DNA of 37,896 nucleotides from an uncultured Flaviramulus sp. Its GTDB lineage: Bacteria > Bacteroidota > Bacteroidia > Flavobacteriales > Flavobacteriaceae. The stretch covers positions 1 to 37,896 of the forward strand of contig CANKVS010000042.1 in assembly GCA_947487155.1 (NCBI GenBank). Direction: 5' to 3'. The notes under the pieces are model-generated. The model did not search any database. It saw only the letters and a list, made by a program, of their open reading frames with translations, and was not told the origin of the DNA. This document shows positions 8,666 through 17,724 of the stretch, piece after piece; the first letter of the stretch is position 1; each line of letters opens with the position of its first letter. Both the position numbers and the translations under genes were made by a program.

Positions 8666-11600
8666 ATGAGAAAAAAATGTAATAAACAGTTTTTTCTGTT
8701 GCTCGTATTTGTAATAATTTCTAGTTGTGTTAAGCATGAACCTATGTTTGTGCTAAAGGAAACAATACATACAGGTTTAGAATTTAAAAATAATCTGGAT
8801 GAAAAAGCAGCATTCAATATACTTAATTATGTTAACTATTATAACGGCGGAGGTGTAGCTGTTGGTGATTTTAACAATGATGGGCTTCAAGATATTTTTT
8901 TTACTTCTAATTTAGAATCCAACAAATTATATCAAAATTTTGGGAATCTCAAGTTCAAAGATATTACTACCAAAGCCAAAGTTCAAGGAGCATCTGATTG
9001 GTCTACTGGCGTAAGTGTAGCTGATGTTAACGGTGATGGTTGGTTAGATATTTATGTATGTGGTATGGGAGGCTATGGAGGAAAAAATAGCGTGAATGAA
9101 TTATATATTAACAATGGCTCTTTAACCAATAACAACGAAATATCATTTACAGAATCGGCTAAACAATACGGGCTAGATGTTACATCATATTCTATTCAAG
9201 CAGCTTTTTTAGATTATGATAATGATGGCGATTTAGATATGTATTTGCTAAACAATTCTTTTAAATCTAGTAGTTCTTTTGCATCAAAAGAAGTTATGCT
9301 TGCAAGAAGAGATACCATTATTGGAGATAAACTATTTAGAAACGAACTCAATAAAGGCGAACAACGATTTACAGAAGTTTCAGCAAGTAGCGGTATATTA
9401 AATTCACCTATAGGTTTTGGGTTGGGTATTACCTGTTCAGATATCAATCAAGATGGTTGGATCGATATTTATATCTCTAATGATTTTCATGAAAATGATT
9501 ACCTATATATTAATCAACAAGACGGTACATTTTCTGAAGAATTATCAAAATGGATTTCTCACACTAGTAAATATTCTATGGGCAATGATGTGGCCGATTA
9601 CAATAATGACGGACTTCCAGATATTGTAACCATGGACATGCTCCCCTACGATCCTAAAGTGTTACAAAAATCTTTAGCAGAAGATCATTATGATCTTCGT
9701 AGTATTATTTTAAAAAATGGATACCATCCTCAATTGGCTAGAAATTGTTTACAATTGAATAAGGGAGGCAAGTTTTCTGAAATTGCACCCCTAGCAGGAA
9801 TAGAAGCCAGCGATTGGAGTTGGGCACCCTTATTTGCCGATTTGAATAATGACGGTTTTAAAGATTTATACGTCTCAAATGGCATTTACAGAAGACCAAA
9901 CGATCTGGATTATTTAAAATACACTTCTAATAATGCAGTTAAGTCTGTTATTGGATTAAAATTAGATAATATTAGTCAGAAACTTATCAGTACCATGCCA
10001 CAAAATCCTATTCCAAATATGGCATTTAAAAATTCTGGAACATTTAGTTTTACAAACGAAGCACAAACATGGGGATTGGATAAACCCTCTCATTCTAGTG
10101 GTACGGTCTATGCTGACTTAGACAATGATGGCGACTTAGAATTGATTGTGAACAACATCAACGAAAATGCCTTTTTATTTAAAAATAACACCGTGGAGCA
10201 ATTACCAGATAGTAGCTCATATCTTCAAATTCGGTTTAAAGGCAACAATGCCAATACAATGGGTATTGGAGCCAAAGCTATTATAAAACATCAAGGAGAA
10301 ACGTTTTACACTGAACATACATCTACAAGAGGCTTTTTATCGTCAATGGCAAACGAAACACATATAGGTCTTGGGGTACATAAAACAATAGATTCTTTGC
10401 TTGTTGTATGGCCAGGTGCTACTTACCAAGTATTAAAGAATGTAAGTACAAATCAAAAATTAGAAGTATCACAAAACGAAGCTTCGGGAAATTACTATAC
10501 CGATGTGTCTAAAACATTGGAAAAAGAAACCACCTACTTTGAAGAAAATCTCGCGAGTATAGCTTATGAACATAAAGAAAATACCTTTCACGATATACAT
10601 CGAGAATTTTTGATTCCAAGAAAAGTATCCACTGAAGGACCAGGTATGGCAGTAGGCGATGTAGATGGCAATGGTTTAGATGATATATTTTTAACTAATG
10701 CTAAAGGTGAAGTTCCAAAAATGTTTTTGCAGCAACCAAACGGAAGTTTTATAGTTGCAAATCAAGAGCTTTTTGCTAAGGAAACTAACTATGAAGGGGT
10801 AGACGCTGCGTTTTTTGACGCAGACAATGATAACGATTTAGATCTTTTTATAGCCTCAGCAGGAAATGAATACAAAGAAGGAAACATGCTGTTAGAAGAT
10901 CGTTTTTATATCAATAATGGTAACGGAATTTTTAAGAAATCATTAGGTTCAATTCCAAAAACATATCATAACGCATCATGTGTAAAACCTAGGGATTATG
11001 ATAATGATGGTGATATAGATATATTCATAGGAGGTAGGGTGGTTGCTGGTAAATATGGAATAACTCCCAAAAGTAGGTTGTTAAAAAATAACGGACATGG
11101 AATATTTGAAGAAGTATCCATACCAAAAACACTATCGGAAGTAGGCATGGTAACAGACGCTGTATGGACAGATATTAACAGCGATGGATGGGAAGATTTA
11201 ATTATAGTGGGAGAATGGATGTCGATTACTATTTTTCTTAATGAGAAAGGTACACTCATATCTTCATCTTCCCTTAAGGATTCTACTGGTTGGTGGAATA
11301 CCATTGTAGCTGACGATTTTGACAACGATGGCGATATCGACTTGGTTGCTGGAAATGTGGGGAATAATACGGTGCTAAAAGTTACCAAAGAAACCCCTGT
11401 TCGATTATATATTAAAGATTTTGATAATAACGGAAGTTTAGACCCTATTCTATCGCACTATATGGAAGGAAAAGAATATCCTTTTGCTACTAAAGATGTC
11501 TTAAATCAACAATTGGTTTATTTAAAAAAACAATATACTAGTTATGCAGCTTATTCAGGAACAACTATTCAAACCCTGTTTACACCCAAGCAATTAGAAG

Positions 11601-11995
11601 GAAGTATCATTAAAAAAGCTGTGGAATTTCAATCCATGTATTACGAAAACAAAGGCAATGGTATGTTTGAATCTATACCATTACCTATTGAAGCTAATAT
11701 GGCCCCAATAAATAATATGGTAGTTCATGATGTTAACAAAGATGGGCTAAAAGATATTATATTGGGAGGTAATTTTTATGATTTTATGCCAGGAATGGGT
11801 ACACAAGATGCCAGTCACGGCCTATTACTTATCAATACTGGTAAAAATAGATTTGAAGCTATTAATCATCGAGAAAGCGGCATCTTGTTAGAAGGACAAG
11901 TAAGAGCTATGGATTGGATAGAACTTGCAAATGGATTAACAGGACTTGTTGTTGCTAAAAATAATGCGGCAGCTGTGATTTTAAATATAAAATGA
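8666..11995 (+). CDS. Large VCBS/FG-GAP repeat lipoprotein with ASPIC/UnbV domain (copy 1)
   Basis: This 1109-aa exported lipoprotein has its predicted lipid cysteine at C21 (IISSCVKHE). The N-terminal 500 residues carry FG-GAP/VCBS repeats with calcium-type loops such as DFNNDGLQD, DVNGDGWLD and DYDNDGDLD, which fold as a beta-propeller. An ASPIC/UnbV domain follows (about 520-600, with GIGAKAIIKHQG and IGLGVHKTIDSLLVVWPG). A second propeller fills 640-1050 (DVDGNGLDD, DADNDNDLD, DFDNDGDID). Such proteins are widespread in Bacteroidota near SusC/SusD genes, but their function is unknown. Surface binding of a ligand or partner is a guess. It overlaps the next gene by 4 bases (ATGA), so the two are probably translationally coupled. 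It is a clear paralogue of the gene at 14287. Confidence 0.9.
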   Translation: MRKKCNKQFFLLLVFVIISSCVKHEPMFVLKETIHTGLEFKNNLDEKAAFNILNYVNYYNGGGVAVGDFNNDGLQDIFFTSNLESNKLYQNFGNLKFKDITTKAKVQGASDWSTGVSVADVNGDGWLDIYVCGMGGYGGKNSVNELYINNGSLTNNNEISFTESAKQYGLDVTSYSIQAAFLDYDNDGDLDMYLLNNSFKSSSSFASKEVMLARRDTIIGDKLFRNELNKGEQRFTEVSASSGILNSPIGFGLGITCSDINQDGWIDIYISNDFHENDYLYINQQDGTFSEELSKWISHTSKYSMGNDVADYNNDGLPDIVTMDMLPYDPKVLQKSLAEDHYDLRSIILKNGYHPQLARNCLQLNKGGKFSEIAPLAGIEASDWSWAPLFADLNNDGFKDLYVSNGIYRRPNDLDYLKYTSNNAVKSVIGLKLDNISQKLISTMPQNPIPNMAFKNSGTFSFTNEAQTWGLDKPSHSSGTVYADLDNDGDLELIVNNINENAFLFKNNTVEQLPDSSSYLQIRFKGNNANTMGIGAKAIIKHQGETFYTEHTSTRGFLSSMANETHIGLGVHKTIDSLLVVWPGATYQVLKNVSTNQKLEVSQNEASGNYYTDVSKTLEKETTYFEENLASIAYEHKENTFHDIHREFLIPRKVSTEGPGMAVGDVDGNGLDDIFLTNAKGEVPKMFLQQPNGSFIVANQELFAKETNYEGVDAAFFDADNDNDLDLFIASAGNEYKEGNMLLEDRFYINNGNGIFKKSLGSIPKTYHNASCVKPRDYDNDGDIDIFIGGRVVAGKYGITPKSRLLKNNGHGIFEEVSIPKTLSEVGMVTDAVWTDINSDGWEDLIIVGEWMSITIFLNEKGTLISSSSLKDSTGWWNTIVADDFDNDGDIDLVAGNVGNNTVLKVTKETPVRLYIKDFDNNGSLDPILSHYMEGKEYPFATKDVLNQQLVYLKKQYTSYAAYSGTTIQTLFTPKQLEGSIIKKAVEFQSMYYENKGNGMFESIPLPIEANMAPINNMVVHDVNKDGLKDIILGGNFYDFMPGMGTQDASHGLLLINTGKNRFEAINHRESGILLEGQVRAMDWIELANGLTGLVVAKNNAAAVILNIK

Positions 11996-14250
11996 AGAAA
12001 AAAAACAAACTAAAATACAGTGTTGTACAAATAAGTATTTGGAGCATAGTATTGCTGTATGGATTATTCGTTGTCTCCTGTACTAAACAACAAAAACAAC
12101 CAAGCATTAAAGAGTTGGTAGACCGTGGATATAAAGGTGTAAAAACAAACGAAGCTATCTATCTTTTTAATAAACGACGTGCTGCTTATTATGACAGTCT
12201 TTCAAAAACTAACTCTCCAAATAAACTTTTATATAAAGGGAAAAAGGCCTATGAACTTCTTAATGCTGGAGAAACTAAGGAGTCTATCCTTACTTTAAAA
12301 GAACTGCTAGAAGAGTTAGATCAAAATACAAAGTATAAACAATATATACCAGGTATAAAACAAATATTGGCTTTGGCCTATATGCGACTCGGGGAACAAG
12401 AGAATTGTATTATCAACCATACAAATCGTTCATGTATAATACCCATTGAAGAAGAGGGGATACATTCTTTAGAACAAGGTTCCTCTAAGGCCATCGAAAT
12501 ATACAAAGAATTATTATTGCAAAACCCAAAAGATTATAGTTCGAAATGGCTTATCAATATAGCGTATATGACGCTTGGAAGATATCCAGATGAAGTACCC
12601 TCGCAATGGTTAGTGCCAGAAGCAGCGTTTCAATCGGAAGGAGATATGACTCGTTTTGAAGATGTAGCTTCTTCGTTAGATGTTGATGTTATGGGTTTAG
12701 CGGGAGGCGTATCTATAGAAGATTTTAATAATGATGGGTTTTTAGACATAGTGACATCTTCTTGGGGTATTGATGGAAAACTTCATTATTTTCAAAGCAA
12801 TGGCGATGGGAGATTTTCAAACAAGACAGAACAAGCAGGGTTATCTAATATTCATGGAGGATTAAATATAATACATGCAGATTATGATAATGATGGATAT
12901 GTAGATGTACTTGTATTAAGAGGTGCCTGGTTTCAAAGTAGTAAATTACCCAATTCCTTACTTAAAAACAATGGGGATGGTACATTTACAGATGTTACCA
13001 TTAAGGCAGGTGTGTTAAGTTTTAGTTCTACACAGACTGCTTCATGGAGTGATATTAATAATGACGGTTGGTTAGATCTTTTTATAGGAAACGAATCGAG
13101 TATAAAATATCCAGTAAACTGCGAAATGTATTTAAACAATACAGATGGTACTTTTACCAATGTAACCAAAGCGACTGGATTGGCAGGAGGGCGACTTCTT
13201 GGTTGGGTTAAAGGATGTACGTTTGGTGATATTAATAACGATGGTTGGAATGATCTCTATGTATCATTTTATAATAAAAAAAATAAATTATTTATCAATA
13301 AAGGAGCAGTTGGAAAACAACCACCAAAATTTGAAGATATATCTAAAACTGCTGGAGTGCAAGAACCTGTAAAAAGCTTTCCTACTTGGTTTTGGGATTA
13401 CGATAATGATGGATTGTTAGATATCTTTGTTTCTGGTTATGAAGTAGGAACGGGTCTAAATTCCCCTTCGATAGTGTTGGCAAACTATATGGGGGTTAAA
13501 AAAAATGGTAACCCAAGAATTTATAGAAATAAAGGAGATAATACTTTTGAAGAAGTTTCTAAAGAACTAGGACTATCGGATGCCATATTCACTATGGGTT
13601 GTAATTACGGTGATTTAGACAATGACGGATACCAAGATTTTTATTTAGGCACTGGTGATCCGGATTTGATGTCCATATACCCTAATAGAATGTTTAAGAA
13701 TGACAATGGGCAGAAGTTTTTAGATGTGACCACTGCTGGAGGATTTGGCCATATCCAAAAAGGTCATGCCATAGGGTTTGGTGATTTAGACAACGATGGC
13801 GATCAAGATATTTATGCCGTAATGGGAGGTGCTCAAGAAGGTGACGTTTTTCAAAATGCCTTATTTGAAAATCCTATAGGAAATAAAAATAATTGGATTA
13901 CCATTAAATTGGTTGGCTCAGAATCTAACAAATCAGCAATAGGAGCTCGTGTAACGATACAAACAAAAAGCAAAGAAGGAACCCTTAAAAGTTACCATCG
14001 TACAGTATCTACAGGGGGGAGTTTTGGCGCTTCGAGTTTGCAATTAGAAGTAGGCTTAAAAGATGCTATTCTAATCACAAAAATAGAAGTAGTTTGGCCC
14101 AATTTAGAACAAACGAAAAGTGTTTTTGTCGATATCCCTATAAATCAGAAAATTGAAATAGTAGAAGGAGAAAAACGATGGAAACGCCTAAATTTCAAAG
14201 CATTTTCTTTTAGAAGTGAAAAAAATAAGATGCACGACCACCAATATTGA
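11992..14250 (+). CDS. CRTAC1-type lipoprotein: TPR-like N-terminus, FG-GAP repeats, ASPIC/UnbV domain
   Basis: This 752-aa exported lipoprotein has its lipid cysteine at C30 (FVVSCTKQQ). Residues 80-200 look like TPR helices (YELLNAGETKESILTLKELL; ILALAYMRLGEQENC). They include the paired-cysteine stretch NCIINHTNRSCIIPI, which I recall from CRTAC1-family proteins of this layout. FG-GAP/VCBS calcium loops follow from about 230 to 610 (DFNNDGFLD, DYDNDGYVD, DINNDGWLD, DYDNDGLLD, DLDNDGDQD). The ASPIC/UnbV domain is at about 633-715, followed by a short basic tail. The start overlaps the preceding stop. It sits between two 1.1-kb-residue paralogues of related architecture, so the three probably work together. 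The molecular role is unknown. Confidence 0.88.
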   Translation: MKKKNKLKYSVVQISIWSIVLLYGLFVVSCTKQQKQPSIKELVDRGYKGVKTNEAIYLFNKRRAAYYDSLSKTNSPNKLLYKGKKAYELLNAGETKESILTLKELLEELDQNTKYKQYIPGIKQILALAYMRLGEQENCIINHTNRSCIIPIEEEGIHSLEQGSSKAIEIYKELLLQNPKDYSSKWLINIAYMTLGRYPDEVPSQWLVPEAAFQSEGDMTRFEDVASSLDVDVMGLAGGVSIEDFNNDGFLDIVTSSWGIDGKLHYFQSNGDGRFSNKTEQAGLSNIHGGLNIIHADYDNDGYVDVLVLRGAWFQSSKLPNSLLKNNGDGTFTDVTIKAGVLSFSSTQTASWSDINNDGWLDLFIGNESSIKYPVNCEMYLNNTDGTFTNVTKATGLAGGRLLGWVKGCTFGDINNDGWNDLYVSFYNKKNKLFINKGAVGKQPPKFEDISKTAGVQEPVKSFPTWFWDYDNDGLLDIFVSGYEVGTGLNSPSIVLANYMGVKKNGNPRIYRNKGDNTFEEVSKELGLSDAIFTMGCNYGDLDNDGYQDFYLGTGDPDLMSIYPNRMFKNDNGQKFLDVTTAGGFGHIQKGHAIGFGDLDNDGDQDIYAVMGGAQEGDVFQNALFENPIGNKNNWITIKLVGSESNKSAIGARVTIQTKSKEGTLKSYHRTVSTGGSFGASSLQLEVGLKDAILITKIEVVWPNLEQTKSVFVDIPINQKIEIVEGEKRWKRLNFKAFSFRSEKNKMHDHQY

Positions 14251-14286
14251 AACTAACATTTAGAATGGTGTTCAATAATTTATAAA

Positions 14287-17200
14287 ATGGCAAACATGAA
14301 TATTAAAATAGTTAAAATACAAAAACACTATTTTGTTTTTGTATGCATCATTATGCTAACATTTATTTTTAGTTGTAAAAAAGAATCTAAAGAAAGCTAT
14401 TTTGTACTTAAAAATTCTTCAGAAACAGGATTGTTATTTCAAAATAGTTTACCTGAATCTGCAGATTTCAATATTCTTAATTATCTCTATTATTACAATG
14501 GTGGAGGTGTTTCCATAGGTGATATCAATAACGATGGATTGGATGATGTTTTTTTAATTTCTAATCTCGAATCAAATAAACTGTTTCTTAATAAAGGAGG
14601 ACTTCAATTTGAGGATGTTACTAAAACTGCAAATGTTGCAGGTCAATACGATTGGTCAACAGGTACCAATATGGTCGATATTAACGGCGATGGTTTTCTA
14701 GATATTTATGTATGTAACTTAGGTGATTTTGAAGGTAAAACTGGGAAAAATGAACTCTTTCTGAACAATCAAGATGGTACGTTTACCGAGTCGGCAGCAG
14801 CATTTGGATTGGATTTTAGCACTTTTTCTACACAGGCTTATTTTTTTGACTATGACAGAGATGGTGATCTAGACATGTACTTACTTAACCATGCCATACA
14901 TACCATTAATGCCTATGCCAAGAGAAGTAAAATAGTAGATGTACATGATGCGATGAGTGGTGATCGCTTTTTAAGAAACGATTCAGAAAAAGGAATTATT
15001 AAGTTTTCAGATGTTACTAAAGCATCAGGTATTCAATCAAATCCCGTTGGTTTTGGATTGGCAGCAGCTGTATCTGATGTTAATAATGATGGTTGGTCAG
15101 ATATTTATGTTTCGAATGATTTTCATGAAAATGATTACCTATACATTAATAATGGTGATGGTACATTTACAGATAAACATACAGAATGGCTTGGGCATAG
15201 TAGTAAATATTCTATGGGGAATGATGTTGGGGATATCAATAATGATGGTCTTCCAGATATTATAACACTTGATATGCTTCCAGAAAAGCCTGAAATACTT
15301 CAAAAATCTATGGGAGAAGACCATTATGCTTTACGAGAAACAATTTTAAAAAATGGATATGCGTATCAATTGTCAAGAAATACGTTGCAGTTAAACCGCG
15401 AAGGAAAATATTCAGATGTAGCACCTTTTATGGGAGTAGAAGCTAGTGATTGGAGCTGGTCGCCCTTATTTGCTGATTTTGATAATGATGGTTTTAAAGA
15501 TTTATATATCACTAACGGAATTTATAGACGACCAAACGATCTTGATTATCTTAATTATACGGCTAACTCAGCTATACAAGCAGTGATTGAACAAAAAAAT
15601 GCCACGATATCAAAAAAGCTTATTCAATCGATGCCACAACTAAAAATTATTAATAAGATGCACAGTAATAAGCAAGGGCAATATTTTGAAGATGTAACCT
15701 CTCAATGGGGGATGGATTGGTCTTCGTATTCTAGTGGTGTTGCGTATTCTGATTTGGATAACGATGGTGATTTAGACCTTGTTGTAAACAACATCAATGA
15801 AGCGGTTTTTTTGATAGAAAATCGTCATCCTAAAGATTCAAGTAATAATCAATTTATAAAAATAAAATTACATGGAAATGCTCCAAACACTTTTGGAATA
15901 GGAGCTAAAATCAAAGTTAAAACTTTAGAAAATGTAATCTATTCAGAACAAAATACAGCCAGAGGTTTTATGTCTTCGGTAAGTCCAATAATACATATAG
16001 GCTTAGGAAATGTTGAAACTATTGAAGAATTAACGGTTATCTGGCCAGATGGCACTTATGAAACTCATTTTGGATTAAAATTATCAACAATCAACGAACT
16101 GTATCAAAAAAATGCTCGTGGAAACTATTATGAAAACGCTAAAGATTCTAATCAAGTACCATATTTTTCTCCCTCAAAATCTTTGATTTCATTTATTCAT
16201 AAAGAAAACACCTTTCATGACCCTTATGCACAATTTTTGATTCCCAAATTGATCTCAAGAGAAGGTCCAGGATTGGCTGTAGGAGACGTAAATAATGATG
16301 GTATGGAAGATGTTTACGTAACAGGCGCACGGGATCAGGCGGGGCAACTTTATATACAAACTGATAATGGTTTTTTTACAGCAACAAAACAAGATGTATT
16401 TGAGAACAATAAAACTCGCGAAGAGGTAGATGCACTTTTCTTTGATGCTGACCAAGATGGAGATCTAGATCTATATGCTGTTGTTGCTGGAAATGAACGT
16501 CCTTTAGGAGATTCCGATCAAGACCAACTGTATCTCAATGACGGAACAGGAAATTTCACACCCTCTATAGCATTTGATGGAGTACCAGGGCAAAATTCTG
16601 TGGTAACCGCAACTGATTTTGATAAAGATGGAGATATCGATGTCTTTGTAGGAGGCAGAACCAAGATAAATGACTATGGAAATAGCCCAAAAAGCTACCT
16701 TTTTGTTAACCAAGGAGCAGGTGTTTTTAAAGAATATAACTCTAAAGATTTAAATTATCCAGGAATGGTGACTGATGCTATCTGGACAGATATCAATAAT
16801 GACACTTGGCCTGATCTTGTATTAGTGGGAGAGTGGATGCCTATAACTATTTTCTTGAACAATCAAGGACAGTTAAAACAATGGAACACACCTCCAGGCC
16901 TTTCAAATACTTCTGGTTGGTGGAATACCATAATTGCTGAAGATATTGATAATGATGGAGATATGGACATGATTGCAGGGAACATAGGGTTAAACACAAA
17001 ATTAAAAGCAAGTTCCAATCGACCTGTTCGACTTTATCTCAAAGATTTTGATAATAATGGGCAAACAGATCCAGTAATCTCGCACTATATGGAGGAATTA
17101 GAAGTTCCTTTGGCGGAAAAAGATGTGCTTACCAAACAAATGTCTGCTATTAAAAAGAAATTTCCAGATTATCGATCGTATGCAGGAACGACCATTTCTA

Positions 17201-17622
17201 AATTATTTACCGAAACTGAATTAAAAGACGCATATATTCTTGAAGCGACTGAATTTGCCTCGTTGATTATTGAAAATCTAGGAGATGGAACTTTCAAGAA
17301 AAAACAGCTTCCAGCAGAAGTTAATTATGCGCCATTAATGACACTTTCGACTGTTGATGTAAATAATGATGGCTATAAAGATATTATTGGAGGCGGTAAT
17401 TTTTTACATTTAACGCCTCCATTAGGTAGGCAAGATGCTTCTTTTGGTTTTGTGGGTATTAACGATAAAAAAGGCAATTTTACCATCCAAAAACAAACTG
17501 AAAGTGGCTTGCTATTTAAAGGTGAGGTTAGAGACTTGGAATGGGTTCAATTAAAATCGGGAAAGAAAATCTTAATAGTAGCCAAAAACAATGATGCTAT
17601 AGATATGTTCGAATTAAATTAA
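14287..17622 (+). CDS. Large VCBS/FG-GAP repeat lipoprotein with ASPIC/UnbV domain (copy 2)
   Basis: This 1111-aa lipoprotein has its lipid cysteine at C30 (FIFSCKKES). It has the same domain order as the gene at 8666: propeller (DINNDGLDD, DINGDGFLD, DRDGDLD), ASPIC/UnbV domain (about 523-600, GIGAKIKVKTLE and WPDGTYE) and second propeller (DVNNDGMED, DADQDGDLD, DIDNDGDMD). Identity is visible over long stretches, for example ASDWSW-PLFAD--NDGFKDLY and NGIYRRPNDLDYL. The pair arose by duplication, but the nucleotide sequences have diverged, so it is not recent. It starts 36 bases after the preceding gene and is followed by 63-102 bases before the haloperoxidase-type gene, so one operon is likely. 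ATG at 14287 is used; M4 is an alternative. Confidence 0.9.
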   Translation: MANMNIKIVKIQKHYFVFVCIIMLTFIFSCKKESKESYFVLKNSSETGLLFQNSLPESADFNILNYLYYYNGGGVSIGDINNDGLDDVFLISNLESNKLFLNKGGLQFEDVTKTANVAGQYDWSTGTNMVDINGDGFLDIYVCNLGDFEGKTGKNELFLNNQDGTFTESAAAFGLDFSTFSTQAYFFDYDRDGDLDMYLLNHAIHTINAYAKRSKIVDVHDAMSGDRFLRNDSEKGIIKFSDVTKASGIQSNPVGFGLAAAVSDVNNDGWSDIYVSNDFHENDYLYINNGDGTFTDKHTEWLGHSSKYSMGNDVGDINNDGLPDIITLDMLPEKPEILQKSMGEDHYALRETILKNGYAYQLSRNTLQLNREGKYSDVAPFMGVEASDWSWSPLFADFDNDGFKDLYITNGIYRRPNDLDYLNYTANSAIQAVIEQKNATISKKLIQSMPQLKIINKMHSNKQGQYFEDVTSQWGMDWSSYSSGVAYSDLDNDGDLDLVVNNINEAVFLIENRHPKDSSNNQFIKIKLHGNAPNTFGIGAKIKVKTLENVIYSEQNTARGFMSSVSPIIHIGLGNVETIEELTVIWPDGTYETHFGLKLSTINELYQKNARGNYYENAKDSNQVPYFSPSKSLISFIHKENTFHDPYAQFLIPKLISREGPGLAVGDVNNDGMEDVYVTGARDQAGQLYIQTDNGFFTATKQDVFENNKTREEVDALFFDADQDGDLDLYAVVAGNERPLGDSDQDQLYLNDGTGNFTPSIAFDGVPGQNSVVTATDFDKDGDIDVFVGGRTKINDYGNSPKSYLFVNQGAGVFKEYNSKDLNYPGMVTDAIWTDINNDTWPDLVLVGEWMPITIFLNNQGQLKQWNTPPGLSNTSGWWNTIIAEDIDNDGDMDMIAGNIGLNTKLKASSNRPVRLYLKDFDNNGQTDPVISHYMEELEVPLAEKDVLTKQMSAIKKKFPDYRSYAGTTISKLFTETELKDAYILEATEFASLIIENLGDGTFKKKQLPAEVNYAPLMTLSTVDVNNDGYKDIIGGGNFLHLTPPLGRQDASFGFVGINDKKGNFTIQKQTESGLLFKGEVRDLEWVQLKSGKKILIVAKNNDAIDMFELN

Positions 17623-17724
17623 AACAAACAACTTTAATAATTAATTTATCAACTAAAGAAAAAAGCGACTTCAAATTAATGTAAAATGTATAGGTTTAAA
17701 ACTATAACTTTATATAAAATAGCA

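Noticed and set aside
9214..9447. Opposite-strand open frames within the propeller, GH116, GH20, accD and pnp genes
   Set aside because: They mirror strong coding genes, lack family features and owe their length to codon bias.
8850..17500. Repeated Asp/Asn/Gly-rich DNA motifs that look like a repeat array
   Set aside because: They are the coding repeats of FG-GAP calcium loops in three proteins, with varied spacing and sequence, not a CRISPR or satellite.
14287..17622. Recent gene duplication or assembly artefact of copy 1
   Set aside because: Protein similarity is clear but the DNA has diverged throughout, so it is an old paralogue and not an assembly repeat.
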